Positions 53,361 through 64,000 of a stretch of 64,000 bases of DNA are shown here, in pieces (the first letter of the stretch is position 1; each line of letters opens with the position of its first letter). Source of the stretch: Trichoplax sp. H2 (taxonomy: Eukaryota; Placozoa; Uniplacotomia; Trichoplacea); contig NOWV01000058.1 in NCBI GenBank assembly GCA_003344405.1, positions 62,001-126,000 on the forward strand, given 5' to 3'. The position numbers and the translations under genes are program-made. A model generated the notes under the pieces. The model was given only the letters and a program-made list of their open reading frames with translations. It was not told where the DNA came from and did no database searches.

Positions 53361-53779
53361 AGATCCCCACTGTTGGACTCAACAGCTTCTAACCTACAAT
53401 AGTAAGAGGGTCTTTCTTTAGTTTGATCGTCGACTACACAAGCAGAATGAATATTAAATCGGATAGTCTGTAGCACAATTTTAAACTTTGATGTGTTTTC
53501 CACCGATCAGTATAGGTACTCAAACATGACTCTTTGTTACACGTCAATGACCACCATACTGCCGTTGTAAGGATTTAGAATGATTTCCAAATATTAAGTA
53601 ATGGCAGCTTGGTGGGTGACTACGCTATGACGTACCCAAACGGTCATGAAACGACTGGACTAATCAACTTATTTCCATGTCGATCTGATCAACAAACTAA
53701 ACACCTATCATGAATGGAACCCATAACCTTCTACTGTATGGACATGTTATTCACACATGCGTAGTCTTTCTCGAACCTC

Positions 53780-53793
53780 GTCTCCATAGTAAC
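53780..53793 (+). promoter_or_regulatory. candidate RFX X-box upstream of DNAI3
   Basis: GTCTCCATAGTAAC fits the animal X-box pattern RYYNYY-N(1-3)-RRNRAC exactly and ends 133 bp before the DNAI3 ATG. RFX factors bind X-boxes in front of ciliary genes, and DNAI3 is an axonemal gene, so both position and context agree. Binding is inferred. Confidence 0.6.
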
Positions 53794-53926
53794 ACAGGAG
53801 AGGGGTAGATTGTCAACGATCATTCTACTATATACGAAATTGGCTTGAATTTCTTGTTTTTAATGTACCAGGTTAAGAATTCATACTGCTACAGCAATTA
53901 ATTGCAGTCGAATAAGCCTATCCATC

Positions 53927-56900
53927 ATGCCTGAAAAAGTTAAGGAAGAAAATAAATCACCGCCGGTTGAAAATGGCGATAACGACGCCGTAGAAGTAGT
54001 ACCTCCACCAGAATGGATGATTCCGTTATTTCTAACTTCATCGTCGCAAGCTATCTTTGAATGCAAAGTCGATGAAGAAGTAACAGTCGAAAACCCAAAT
54101 AAGTTCATCTCCAAAGAGAAGATATTGGAAGATATGAAAAATCGTTTAGCTATTTCTGATTTTCATCTTGTAAAAGATACTATTGAGGTAATACAATAAT
54201 ATTGTCGTAAAAGATTGTCATCAATTTTCAAGCCAAGCCTGATGATACAACACCCACAAGTAATGAAATCAGTGTTGTAGGCAATTAATAGCCTTCATTG
54301 CATCGCTTACATCTATATTTCATTCGTACATTACTTTAAATCTATAGAAAGTAATAAAGTTTACCCGACTATTCTTAATAGCAACGACTTTATATCTTTT
54401 CCGTTTGATATGAACTGATATTTTACTAATATTTCTTCCATCTAGGAATATGAAGGAGAAGAAGTATTAATAGTATACGATCCAGATTTCAAATATGGAC
54501 AGAATTTTTTCCTTTGTAAAACCGAAGAAGCTAAAGAAAATTTTCTCAATGTAAAGATTGTTTTAGTCTCAATCTATAAAATGCTATAAAGTCAAACTGT
54601 AACTATTGAACCCTCAAATACTGCTAAATATCCTTCTCTGCAGGCTGCAAACAACGAATTGGAAAATGATGCCGAGGAGGCAACCCCTTACGAACCTCGT
54701 AGACTGCGAACGCCTCGCCCGTGGTCAAGCTATGGTAGCGAATTAGAGATCGAAGAAGAGAATATTTGCCAAAGTCGGACCAGGGTGAGCAATCGGTCGT
54801 AAATTATAATTTGTTGTCTAATATTGTAAAAATTCTTTTAGCCTCTGTCGTTTATAGTGTAATACATCATAATTTCAGAAAAACTTCTGCCTATCCCGTG
54901 CACGCGCAAATTTTGGAAGTCCTCTTAATTTCACAGATCGTAACGTTACTGACGTTAAAGATGGCTATATTGAATGCTTACCTTATGACGATAAGACCCA
55001 TAAGGTCAAAAAACTAGAACATGATGCCGGTATACAGGTAATATCGCGATATAATAGCCCAAGTTAACATTTTAGACAAGCAAATTTTTCTAATTTGACT
55101 GTAAATAGCTCACATGCAACTGAATCCATGTATTTATTCAATGCTTTAATACTTAGGCTGTGCCAATTGTCGACGACAGCTACAGTCAAACTATATGGTA
55201 ATATTGAAGGCCACTAATTACTATAGCATAGTTTTATCTATTAATCTAAATAGTACTTAGTTAACGCTAGACCTAACACGTTCAATTATCTTAATAAAGG
55301 CCAAAGCCGAGAAATGCCAATACTCAATATGTACCTCGGGAATTAGCTCCAGATGAAATTGAAGACATTCTAGATTCAGCAAAATTTAAAAAAACAATTG
55401 TAGAAGCTATGCCAAGGTAATTTTGAGTCATAAACTGGCTTTCTCGCAATAAGTTCACAAAAGATATATCTGACCACTTTAAAAACTGAATAATTACTAA
55501 AAGTTAACAATTCTTTTTATAGGCTCGAACTCGCACTACAGCAAAATCAAATTATGAATATCTTCTATGATGATTATGCTGCTTTAACATCATCTGATGG
55601 TACTATCGTTAGTCAAAGCAACACAAATTTTAAGGTATGGAAAATCGTAGATATTCGTCTGATAGGACGAATATAAGTTGCATAAATATTACAGCGACTG
55701 TTGGTAAATTGTTTTATAATAAATACTTGAATGAATAAGGATCAGGAGTATAAGTGTCAATATCTTAATTTACTATACCTTTGTCATTTTATTTCATAAC
55801 CGAAAAATCCGCATAAGCTTTCTTGCCCAATTTAAATTAACTATCATATAATTAGTAAAAATGAATAAGTAATAATTTTAGCTTTAGCGTATGTTACTGA
55901 AAGATTAAAGTTTAATGTGGTTAACTGTTTGCACATTCGTACTCTTAATCTAGGAATTTCAATCCTTTACCGACTTACAATTTAGTAAAGATAAACATAT
56001 TACCTGCATTGATTGGCATCCTACTATAAAAGGTAGTTACGATTAGTGTTCAATCTTAATACTCTTTCACGTAATAAACAAATGTTATCAATTAGGTATT
56101 GTTGCTGTTTCCTGCGCTGAAAAATTATCATATTACGAACGGATTGAGCAATTTTCACGCTGTTTAATGACATCATCATTGATATTAATATGGAGTTTTG
56201 CAGATCCTATTCACCCTCAGGTTCATATAAGGATGTATTAAAATAATGGAGACGGCTTGCTTTCTGTCATAGCAACTGAATTATGTTCCATTTCAGATTT
56301 TGATCTATGATTAATTATCATTGTACTAGTTAATGCTGGAAGCACCAGATGATATATTTTGCTTCAAATTTAATCCGAGTGATCCAAATCTTGTTGCTGG
56401 TGGTTGTATTAACGGCCAGGTAACTAATAAATGCAAATATTAAAATTTAAATTGATTGATAATCGTTGTACCAGCAAAATGGCAATACGTACATTATGTA
56501 TTAATAACTAAATTCCGTAATATCAGGTGGTAATATGGGATATTACTGCGCACTCTGATCGATTGCAGCGTCGTGGATATCGTGGTAAAGCCAATGCTAA
56601 GAAAAACAGGAATACCATGAATTATTTGGTACATATTTGCATTTGAAATTTAATTATTAGAGTAGAGACTTAATTAGGTCCTACTGAATTTATTTCTAAA
56701 TTGAAAGGATTAATCTTCCTAAATTGACCTAAAAGAGTAAAACTAGTCATTCTACTTCATGTTTATTCAGCCTGGATTTGATGATCAAGAACAATCGGAA
56801 CATGCTCCTATCATCAAATATTGTGCAGTTTCTTCGATCGAAGCTAGTCATCGAGCAGCAATTACTGATTTGCAGTGGATACCTGAGCAAATTGAAATCG

Positions 56901-59900
56901 GTCGTCAAGGTATCGTTATCGAGAATAAATCACAACAATGCAACCAACTAATTACATGCTCACCTGACAAGTAAGAAAAATGCTAGCAATGACTATGATC
57001 ATTTCTATGTATCTTTATAAATTGCTTTTCAATATTCTTAAAATATAACTTTCATTATCATTGTTATCCGTATAGCTCTGTCTTGTTCTGGGATACAAGA
57101 TCAAATAAACCGACAGCCAAAGACAAGGAAGATATATCACTGACCGCGGTTACGATGCGATTTAAATACCTTGATTTAAATTGGAAACCTATATTGAAGG
57201 TTCATTATAATATCAGGATATGCCATAAATAGTAGTATAATGAGCATTAGATTTAAACTGCAGTGGATCATGACATCTTAAATACTATTCAGGTGTCATT
57301 AGCAAAATCGGAATCCATGAATGAACTGGGGCCTACTTGCTTTAGTATTTCCTCTCGACATCTTCGAAAGAGTAAGTTGTAATTGATTCCTTTAGTGTAA
57401 AAGCTAATAAGTTTAATTATGATTAGTTAATAGATTAAATTCTGTAACTGAATACTATAATCGTAATTTCTGTACTTTTCTAACCTGCTCAGGTAAATCG
57501 CACCAACAAACTGCCCTACCTCCAGCTCCTAGCCCGCAGCGATTAGTCTCAGAGTATAGCAGTGCATCATTTCATTCACCTTCTCCGACAGCCACAAGCC
57601 GTGTAAGACCTCTAACATTGGATGGCGTTAACAGCAAATTCTTTATTGGTACCGAAGTAAGAGTTTTATTACAGTCTATCAACATATAGTAGATTGCAGT
57701 AGATTCTTTGTCTACTTTGAATATGTGATTGAGCTTACTATCAGTATAGTAACTCGAGTAAACTAGGATTGATCATTAAAATCGTCATAACTTATTATCA
57801 ACTTAGGATGGACGATTAGTCTATATCGATTGGAAGATGGATAAAGATCCTGATACGGGAAAATTAACTAGTAAGAATGAGCTGATCTCGCTCATACATT
57901 CTCTATAAACTGTTTTATTATGTGTTACATTTCAACTAAGCTCCAATAAACAAGCTAATTCTTGGGTCTTGAAATTTTTTAGCTGCTAAGCCGGATTATT
58001 ACCTTAATGCACATGATAGCTACATTAATGTTGTTCAGCAATCGCCATTCTTCGATGGTATATATCTTTCCGTTGGACCATGGCATTTTGCCATTTGGAA
58101 GGAAGGAATTACGGTAAAATGACATTGCAACGAATATTTGTAAAAATCTGTAATTATAGAAATTCTAATGAAAGGCAGAGCCATTTTATTGATTAATCTG
58201 GATTTATTTCATAGACTGGACCATTGCTCATTTCATCATCCTCGACGAAACGACTTACTTATGGCCACTGGAGCCCTACGCGTCCAAGTAGGTTTTCTAT
58301 TCCAACATTAATTGTAACTCACGCCTTAAATATGATGCACCATGCAGTAGTATTTCTTTTAAACTATCCATTTAACACAATATTATAAAGTCTTGCTGAA
58401 ATCTTTCTAGTCATGTAAACAGCTTCGTACTCATTATATCAGAGTATGATATTTAAGCAAAATACAGTATGTACGTTTCATAGGTTGAAATAGCTTATTA
58501 CTTGTAACAACGAAACTTCATAAAAAATCTGAAAAAACCGTTTAATATCCATTTAGTTGAATAATGTAGACTACGAGTCATTAAATGCGATCACATCACG
58601 AAAGCTGATTTTGTCCGATATATCGATTATACTACTAATATGATATCCAATCTTTAAAAGTTTGCAAAGCTTCTTTAATTTTTACGCGAAGAATATTAAT
58701 CTGAAACTTTCAAATATCGAAATACTCAATTTATTGTAAATCAAAGAACCCACACTACTGCCATTTAAAATTTGGCTTAATAATTACTCGTAGTTTAAAC
58801 CTTTGCGTCTAAACATTGAGACTGAATAATTTGTAGTTAGTAAAAGAGCTGATGTAAAGTCAGATAAATATTGGAATTTAGTATTAATTTAAATTGAATT
58901 TATCTTCCTAGGTGTTATTTTTATTGGTAAAGTTGATGGAATGATTGATGTTTGGGATTTATTGGATAGGTTAGACATAGCTATGAAAGTAATTGCATAA
59001 CATGTGGCTACTAGTGATAAAACACTGAAAAATGTTCTATCATCGATTTTACTCGAGTAATAATGATGTCAATTTTAATGTGTAGATCGCATGAGCCTTC
59101 ACTAGTTCAAGATATTTCGTCGGCATCAATCACCTACATCTACGCACATCAATTATCTTGTAAGTCTTCCTCTCTTATCCATTAGTAGATTATCGTATTC
59201 ATAATACCAGATTTAAACATGAAAGAAATTAGATTCTATTTCCAGGATTGAATAAAAATCTTAGCACTGAAGTTCTATCATCTTTAAATTGAATATAGCT
59301 CGGCAGCAACTTTTAGCAGCGGGCGATAAAGAAGGAACCCTCAGAATTATGGAAGTACCATGGAATCTCCATCATCCATCCAGTAATGAGGTTAGTAGAT
59401 ATCTTGTAACTTTTTCTCTCTTTTATTCTAGTCATAGTTGTAGTTGAGATCAACTCTATCGTCTATCAGTATCGTATCTTATTGTATATTTAGCATTAAA
59501 TTGTACTAGCGAGGTCATATTAATTTTTCAATTACGGTTTGCCAGCGACTAACTATGGAAAATTTCCTGGATCGTGAAATAAAGAGATTAGAATATTCCC
59601 TTGATAGACAGGGAATTTTACTGGAAGAAAAACGACAGCGTGAATCTGAAAAATCCAAAACAATAACGGTAAAATTCCATATTAAATTTCATATAACAAG
59701 TGATATGACTAAAAGTTAATCAAAGAATGTTCCCGTAGCTATGGACTAATAATGTAAAATATTAATGCATAACAGATGACTCACGCCAACCAGGAAAGTG
59801 ATTATGAATGGGAACAGAAAGCTCAGAGGGTAAGTTAGTGATGACCGAGAGATCATACAGTAGACCTCTCTATTTTATTATTTAATTAATTCGTAATGGC

Positions 59901-60099
59901 ATTTAATGTTCACGCCAAATTCGACTCAAAATAAGTTAAAATAGCGCTAATCACAAGCTAACTCGACTTCGTTACTATTTATCCATTACAAATCAATTCT
60001 GCAATCTATTGGCAAATATTTCAGGAGTATGAAGAATATCTCACTGAAGAAAAGCATTTCTTGGAGGATTTAGGTATCGAACTAAACGATAATGAATAA
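53927..60099 (+). CDS. DNAI3: axonemal dynein intermediate chain 3 (DNAI3/WDR63), 24 exons, complete
   Basis: WD-repeat intermediate chain of inner-arm axonemal dynein, needed for ciliary beating. I joined 24 exons with consistent phases into 880 aa, close to the human length of about 890. Exon ends: 53927-54187, 54446-54550, 54644-54784, 54879-55037, 55157-55197, 55300-55416, 55523-55634, 55954-56032, 56096-56220, 56330-56419, 56527-56628, 56771-56970, 57076-57199, 57293-57371, 57493-57656, 57807-57870, 57983-58113, 58215-58287, 58912-58969, 59086-59159, 59299-59390, 59546-59668, 59776-59829, 60025-60099. Diagnostic segments are DFKYGQNFFL, DVKDGYIEC, EFQSFTDLQFSKDKHITC, AAITDLQWIPE, SPFFDGIYLSVGPWHFAIW and MIDVWDLLDR. 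WD repeats span about 313-797, with a Ser/Pro-rich insert near 555-630; the tail is a charged coiled coil. Confidence 0.96.
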
Positions 60100-62912
60100 G
60101 GACAAAAATAGTGCACCACGACTATTACCGAAATACTAGCATGGAGTATGGCATGTAATTTAGATGAATTAAATCAAGTAATTTTTATGTACAGTTAGCT
60201 GCTTTAAGCATAAAGTGGCTCCAAACCTAGACTTCAATTTGCTAACAGTAATATAACATTATTGTACTAATTCATTTTACATATGATCTAAGTGAAACAT
60301 TGCAATACCGCAAATATTTATACTGTAGTTGTTATTAGTGATATCGAAGAGTAATTTTTACTCTAATTCCTAATTGTATCATCGATTTTTAAGACTCACT
60401 GCATAGATTATATCATTATAAGCATTGTAAGAGCTATAAATTATCGTAGCCCTTCTCTAACAGCGAAAACTAGATAATCTCTTTAATGTGAGTGTGATTA
60501 GTTTGTTTGTACATTATTCAAATTTTTTTATAAAACGGTTCTCTATTAATTAATCCTGAAATCATGGAACAGTCAATAAATCGGATATTACTACGAAACA
60601 TAGACAATCTATCAAACTACTTGAAGAGATATGCAAGTAACTATAGCTGAGTACGGTATGAACTATCAGTTTTCAAATTATGTGGCAATGCATTCATATT
60701 TGGAATATGACAGATATTAAATCTTGAAATCAATGCATTCAAAATCATGTGTGATATTCGATTACGAACTGAATACAATGATCTAATCTCGAGAATGTAC
60801 TCACCATCTATGGTACAATTGTTACCATTGCACTTAGCCGCTATATTATTTACAAAGCAATTTAGTAGATTTGATATCCATCTCATCGTTAGATATTGAA
60901 GGCGATCTAATCGTCTATTTTTGAAGAATATTGAGGATAACCTGCAAATCTTTAGCTTGATGTTATATTAATATGTGAACTAATATAAACTAGGTGCAAC
61001 AGACTACCTGACCAGTAGCTTTTCCGTGATAATTACAGTTTATTAGGAATCCTGTACGAATTAATGATCTTTAATTAGCACAATTATTAACATTAAACTA
61101 CTCTATCGCAGTATTGCAGTTATTTATTAACAAACACGTGTATGCGAAAACTTTGATAGAAGTAAGTTTTAAACCATACAAGGTGGAAATAAGATTATGT
61201 TAAGAGAATGAATGTAATATTGATATCGATATATCCTACATAGCCAAGGCTGAGATAAAATTTAAAATTTGTGCCTCCTCCTACATCAACTTAACAGGCT
61301 GTTACATCTTAAATAGATATGAATTCAAGTTCATGTATATCTGGAGAATCATTCATGACCAAATTTTTTAAGTTGACCCAATCATGAGAAAGAATTTAAA
61401 TTTCATTATGAAGTCTTTCATATAGTGTGGCTTGATTAGAGCCTGATAGCATTCTCAATATTGCTTTCAACAAGATTTGAAATAGAAATTAGATGAATAT
61501 CGACCTTAACTTTACTAACTAAAGAATAGGTATGGTAAACGTAGTGATTTAAGTTTTGTTTGCTATGTTGAAACTAATACGAATTAGTCCTTGTCAGTGC
61601 TACTGCCATACGAAAAGTTAGAACTCTCTATTGTTAATCATCTCGATAAGTGTATACTCATTAACAAGTGGTCTAATTTGTATTATAACAGATGAAATAA
61701 CATCCTCAAAGTCAATATACAGTACTCACTGATAACTGGATGTTACTTATCACTAGCGTAATATTTGCACCTATGCTTTGAAGTAGGTATCATTTAGTTT
61801 AGTAAGTATATCCGAGGGCTTCTAGATTGATTGCAATGATGTAATAATGCAATCCTGCTGTAGGATACTCTAAGCTACAATAGGTGTAACATGAAAGCCC
61901 ATAGAATCTCCTTGTCAGCAAAGTAGACGCATAGCTAGACATGGAGGACCATCAAAGGACAACATTATCGACAGATTTAAGCCGAGCGTCACATTTCGGA
62001 CTATTAAAATAATATCCAAACAGCACAATAATTAGAAACTAGGATATTATAAACTATAATACTTATCATGGCTTTATTTAAATCATAACTAACGGATGTT
62101 TTTCTTGATAAATGTGTCGCTTTCTAGATTATTTATATCGATCGTCTTTTCTTGTTATATAGCTTCGTTATATACAAATTAATTTTGTCAAGAAAACAGT
62201 TAATTTTAACTTGAATACATAAATTGATAGCTCAAATTAAACAACGAATTCCTTTTTTGTCTTGAGCTTGTTATTTCATCATTACAATTTGTACCGGGAA
62301 ATTTGACATTTAATGTTATAAAAATATTCACAATGCATGTTGATAACCTTACTTTTACAATTAAATCTGTTTAATTAGATATAATATAATATATTATCAG
62401 TTGCCACGGAATTTGTTATTAAAACATTATTTATCCCTATTACCCTATAGTATAGTTACGGTTAATTCAGAATGAGAAACGAAATTTACACATATCGCTC
62501 ATCTTTAGAAACAAAGAAAGGCCTGAAGGTAAAATCTGCCAAACTTAGATACGAAACAACAAATTTTGTTGTAAATTGATTCCCAAGCCTAGGTAAGGTC
62601 TAAAGAATTAGCCAAGTGTAGAAAAATTATTACAGCACTGCAATTTATAAAATAAAATTTCTATAAATCAGATATCAGATGTTAATTGTCAATTCATGCT
62701 TAATATTAAATCGCTTTGAATATGTTAACTTTATCCGTAATTGAACATCTTTAATGTCTGTTATGGTACATCCGCAGCGACATACGAGATGAACTTCTTA
62801 ACATAGGAGTTATTACAAAGTATAGATCATGCTTAATAAGCAGCAGCCAATTATCTCGCTTTATCTTTCGATTACGCAAAAATTAACACCATACAGATGC
62901 ATCTCAAGCATT
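60100..62912. other. intergenic, no gene seen
   Basis: This spans the DNAI3 3' flank (AATAAA near 60575 is one possible polyadenylation signal) and the 3' flank of the Myb/SANT-like gene. The sequence is AT-rich; the open frame at 60641-60886 minus has no recognisable domain or splice support. Confidence 0.55.
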
Positions 62913-63815
62913 CTATAACTTTTCTTCAATGAATTGGATTAGTTTGATACGCTCCTCACGATCCATGTCCAACCTCTTAATCCGATCTAATTGTCTAGTA
63001 CGCCTCTCTTTCGTGGCTAATTCCAGCCTTCTACGTTCAGCTTCTAAATTAGCAATATCAACATCTAACTCCTTACCTTCAATATCAAGGAGACGACTTT
63101 GATAATGGTAATATTTTTCCGTTGTATTTTTTAACAAGTGAATCAATTGACGCAAATCATCAGTAGGTGATGACGATAGATTTGGATGTTTCCATCTTTT
63201 ACTAATCTGGCTGTCGTCTCCTCCAACACCATCTAGACCATTTTCATCGTTGGATTCATCGTGATCATTAGATTCATTGTTTTCCTCCAAAATTTCATCT
63301 CTTGATCGTTTCTTATGACGTACCCTACCATTATTATTATTATTACTGGCCATAATAGACGATCGATGATATCGATCACTACGACCGGTGCTACTTTGGC
63401 TTGCTGAAAAGATTACAGCAGAGCCAGATTGGTTGCTAGAACCTGGTAGATTTATACTATCACATTTTTGACGGCTTAATTCCAGTTGACGTAATAATCG
63501 CAATTTTTCATCAGTTTCTTCACTGGTTTCATCGCTTGCTGCTATTTTTTCAATGTTATTATGAGCAAGATAGGAAAGTAACAATTTTACCCGATCTCGA
63601 CAACGTGTTGCACTTGATGGCATTCCTTGATCTTGCATGATACGACTGACTTTAGCCCAACTTTTCATAATTGTACCATAATTTCGGGTAAATGGACTAA
63701 TTATGACTGCCGTCTGTAACAGCATTAAATCTTCAACAGATGTATAAAACTTCTTGCACTCACGTTTTCGAGGTGATGCAGTAACACTATTACAATACGT
63801 CTCCTGATCGCTCAT
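62913..63815 (-). CDS. Myb/SANT-like DNA-binding protein, intronless
   Basis: Single 300-aa frame without introns. Residues about 20-85 form a Myb/SANT-like domain: KFYTSVEDLMLLQTAV, a W in the second helix (KSWAKVSRIM) and SATRCRDRVKLLLSYL, followed by an IAASDETSEETDEKLRLL segment. This arrangement (W, T-x-R-x-x-R-DRVK-LLL) is typical of the multi-copy Myb/SANT-like family seen in invertebrates, fish and oomycetes, of mostly unknown function. The middle is Ser/Asn-rich with a basic HKKRSRDE nuclear-signal candidate (168-175) and an acidic patch. Residues about 218-300 are a charged coiled coil likely to dimerise. No introns and a coiled-coil tail suggest a nuclear regulator or a domesticated transposon-associated protein; the role is not known. 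Confidence 0.85.
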   Translation of the reverse strand: MSDQETYCNSVTASPRKRECKKFYTSVEDLMLLQTAVIISPFTRNYGTIMKSWAKVSRIMQDQGMPSSATRCRDRVKLLLSYLAHNNIEKIAASDETSEETDEKLRLLRQLELSRQKCDSINLPGSSNQSGSAVIFSASQSSTGRSDRYHRSSIMASNNNNNGRVRHKKRSRDEILEENNESNDHDESNDENGLDGVGGDDSQISKRWKHPNLSSSPTDDLRQLIHLLKNTTEKYYHYQSRLLDIEGKELDVDIANLEAERRRLELATKERRTRQLDRIKRLDMDREERIKLIQFIEEKL

Positions 63816-64000
63816 GCTTTGGAATTTTGTGTCACTAGCTCTTAAAATTTGGCACAGTTAACGCTTGTTTAATTATAAATCATTAATGGGTAATTCCAGG
63901 ATAAGCCTAATCGACACACCAGTAGTATTTTTATCCACGTAATTATGATAAAAAATTGATAAGTGAACCTGTTTATGAGATAGCTCAAAATATACAGGGT
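63816..64000. other. 5' flank of the Myb/SANT-like gene
   Basis: AT-rich upstream sequence that runs to the window edge. No clear TATA box or other signal was recognised. Confidence 0.5.

Overview
This window looks like nuclear DNA from an early-branching, ciliated animal. The evidence is AT-rich sequence, many short introns with standard GT-AG borders, two animal-type excitatory amino acid (SLC1/EAAT) transporters, an axonemal dynein intermediate chain with a candidate RFX X-box, and a peroxisomal SCPx thiolase. A placozoan (Trichoplax-like) genome is my best guess from overall style, not a proof. All spliced models were built by hand: reading frame, intron phase and GT/AG borders were checked exon by exon.

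Layout. 1-4.7 kb: no gene; islands of a GTACT/AGTAC pentamer repeat. 4.86-8.21 kb (+): EAAT-type transporter A, six exons. 10.75-11.97 kb (-): an intact, intronless diaminopimelate decarboxylase (lysA) gene of bacterial type, between the two transporter genes. 12.4-15.5 kb: the densest pentamer-repeat region, a foldback (MITE-like) element, then a TATA/initiator promoter. 15.69-23.16 kb (+): EAAT-type transporter B, a tandem paralog of A with the same exon plan. 23.2-37.3 kb: a long AT-rich stretch with no gene I can support, only a few orphan exon candidates. 37.3-38.07 kb (-): two 3'-terminal exons of an unrecognised gene. 43.4-44.9 kb (-): three exons of an SCP2-domain gene. 47.5-50.8 kb (-): SCPx (thiolase plus SCP2 domain), complete except for its first exon. 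50.9-53.4 kb: tandem repeats, including four copies of a unit of about 200 bp. 53.93-60.10 kb (+): complete DNAI3/WDR63, 24 exons, 880 aa. 62.91-63.82 kb (-): intronless Myb/SANT-like DNA-binding gene.

How the genes relate. The two transporters are a tandem duplicate pair for sodium-driven acidic amino acid uptake, and both end in the same PDZ-ligand-like tetrapeptide. SCPx and the partial SCP2 gene share intron positions and phases inside the SCP2 domain, so they probably share an ancestral SCP2 exon cassette. SCPx ends in KANL, the peroxisomal signal type known from catalase. DNAI3 belongs to ciliary motility. The lysA gene is the clearest foreign element: animals normally cannot make lysine, and it lacks introns in an intron-rich neighbourhood.
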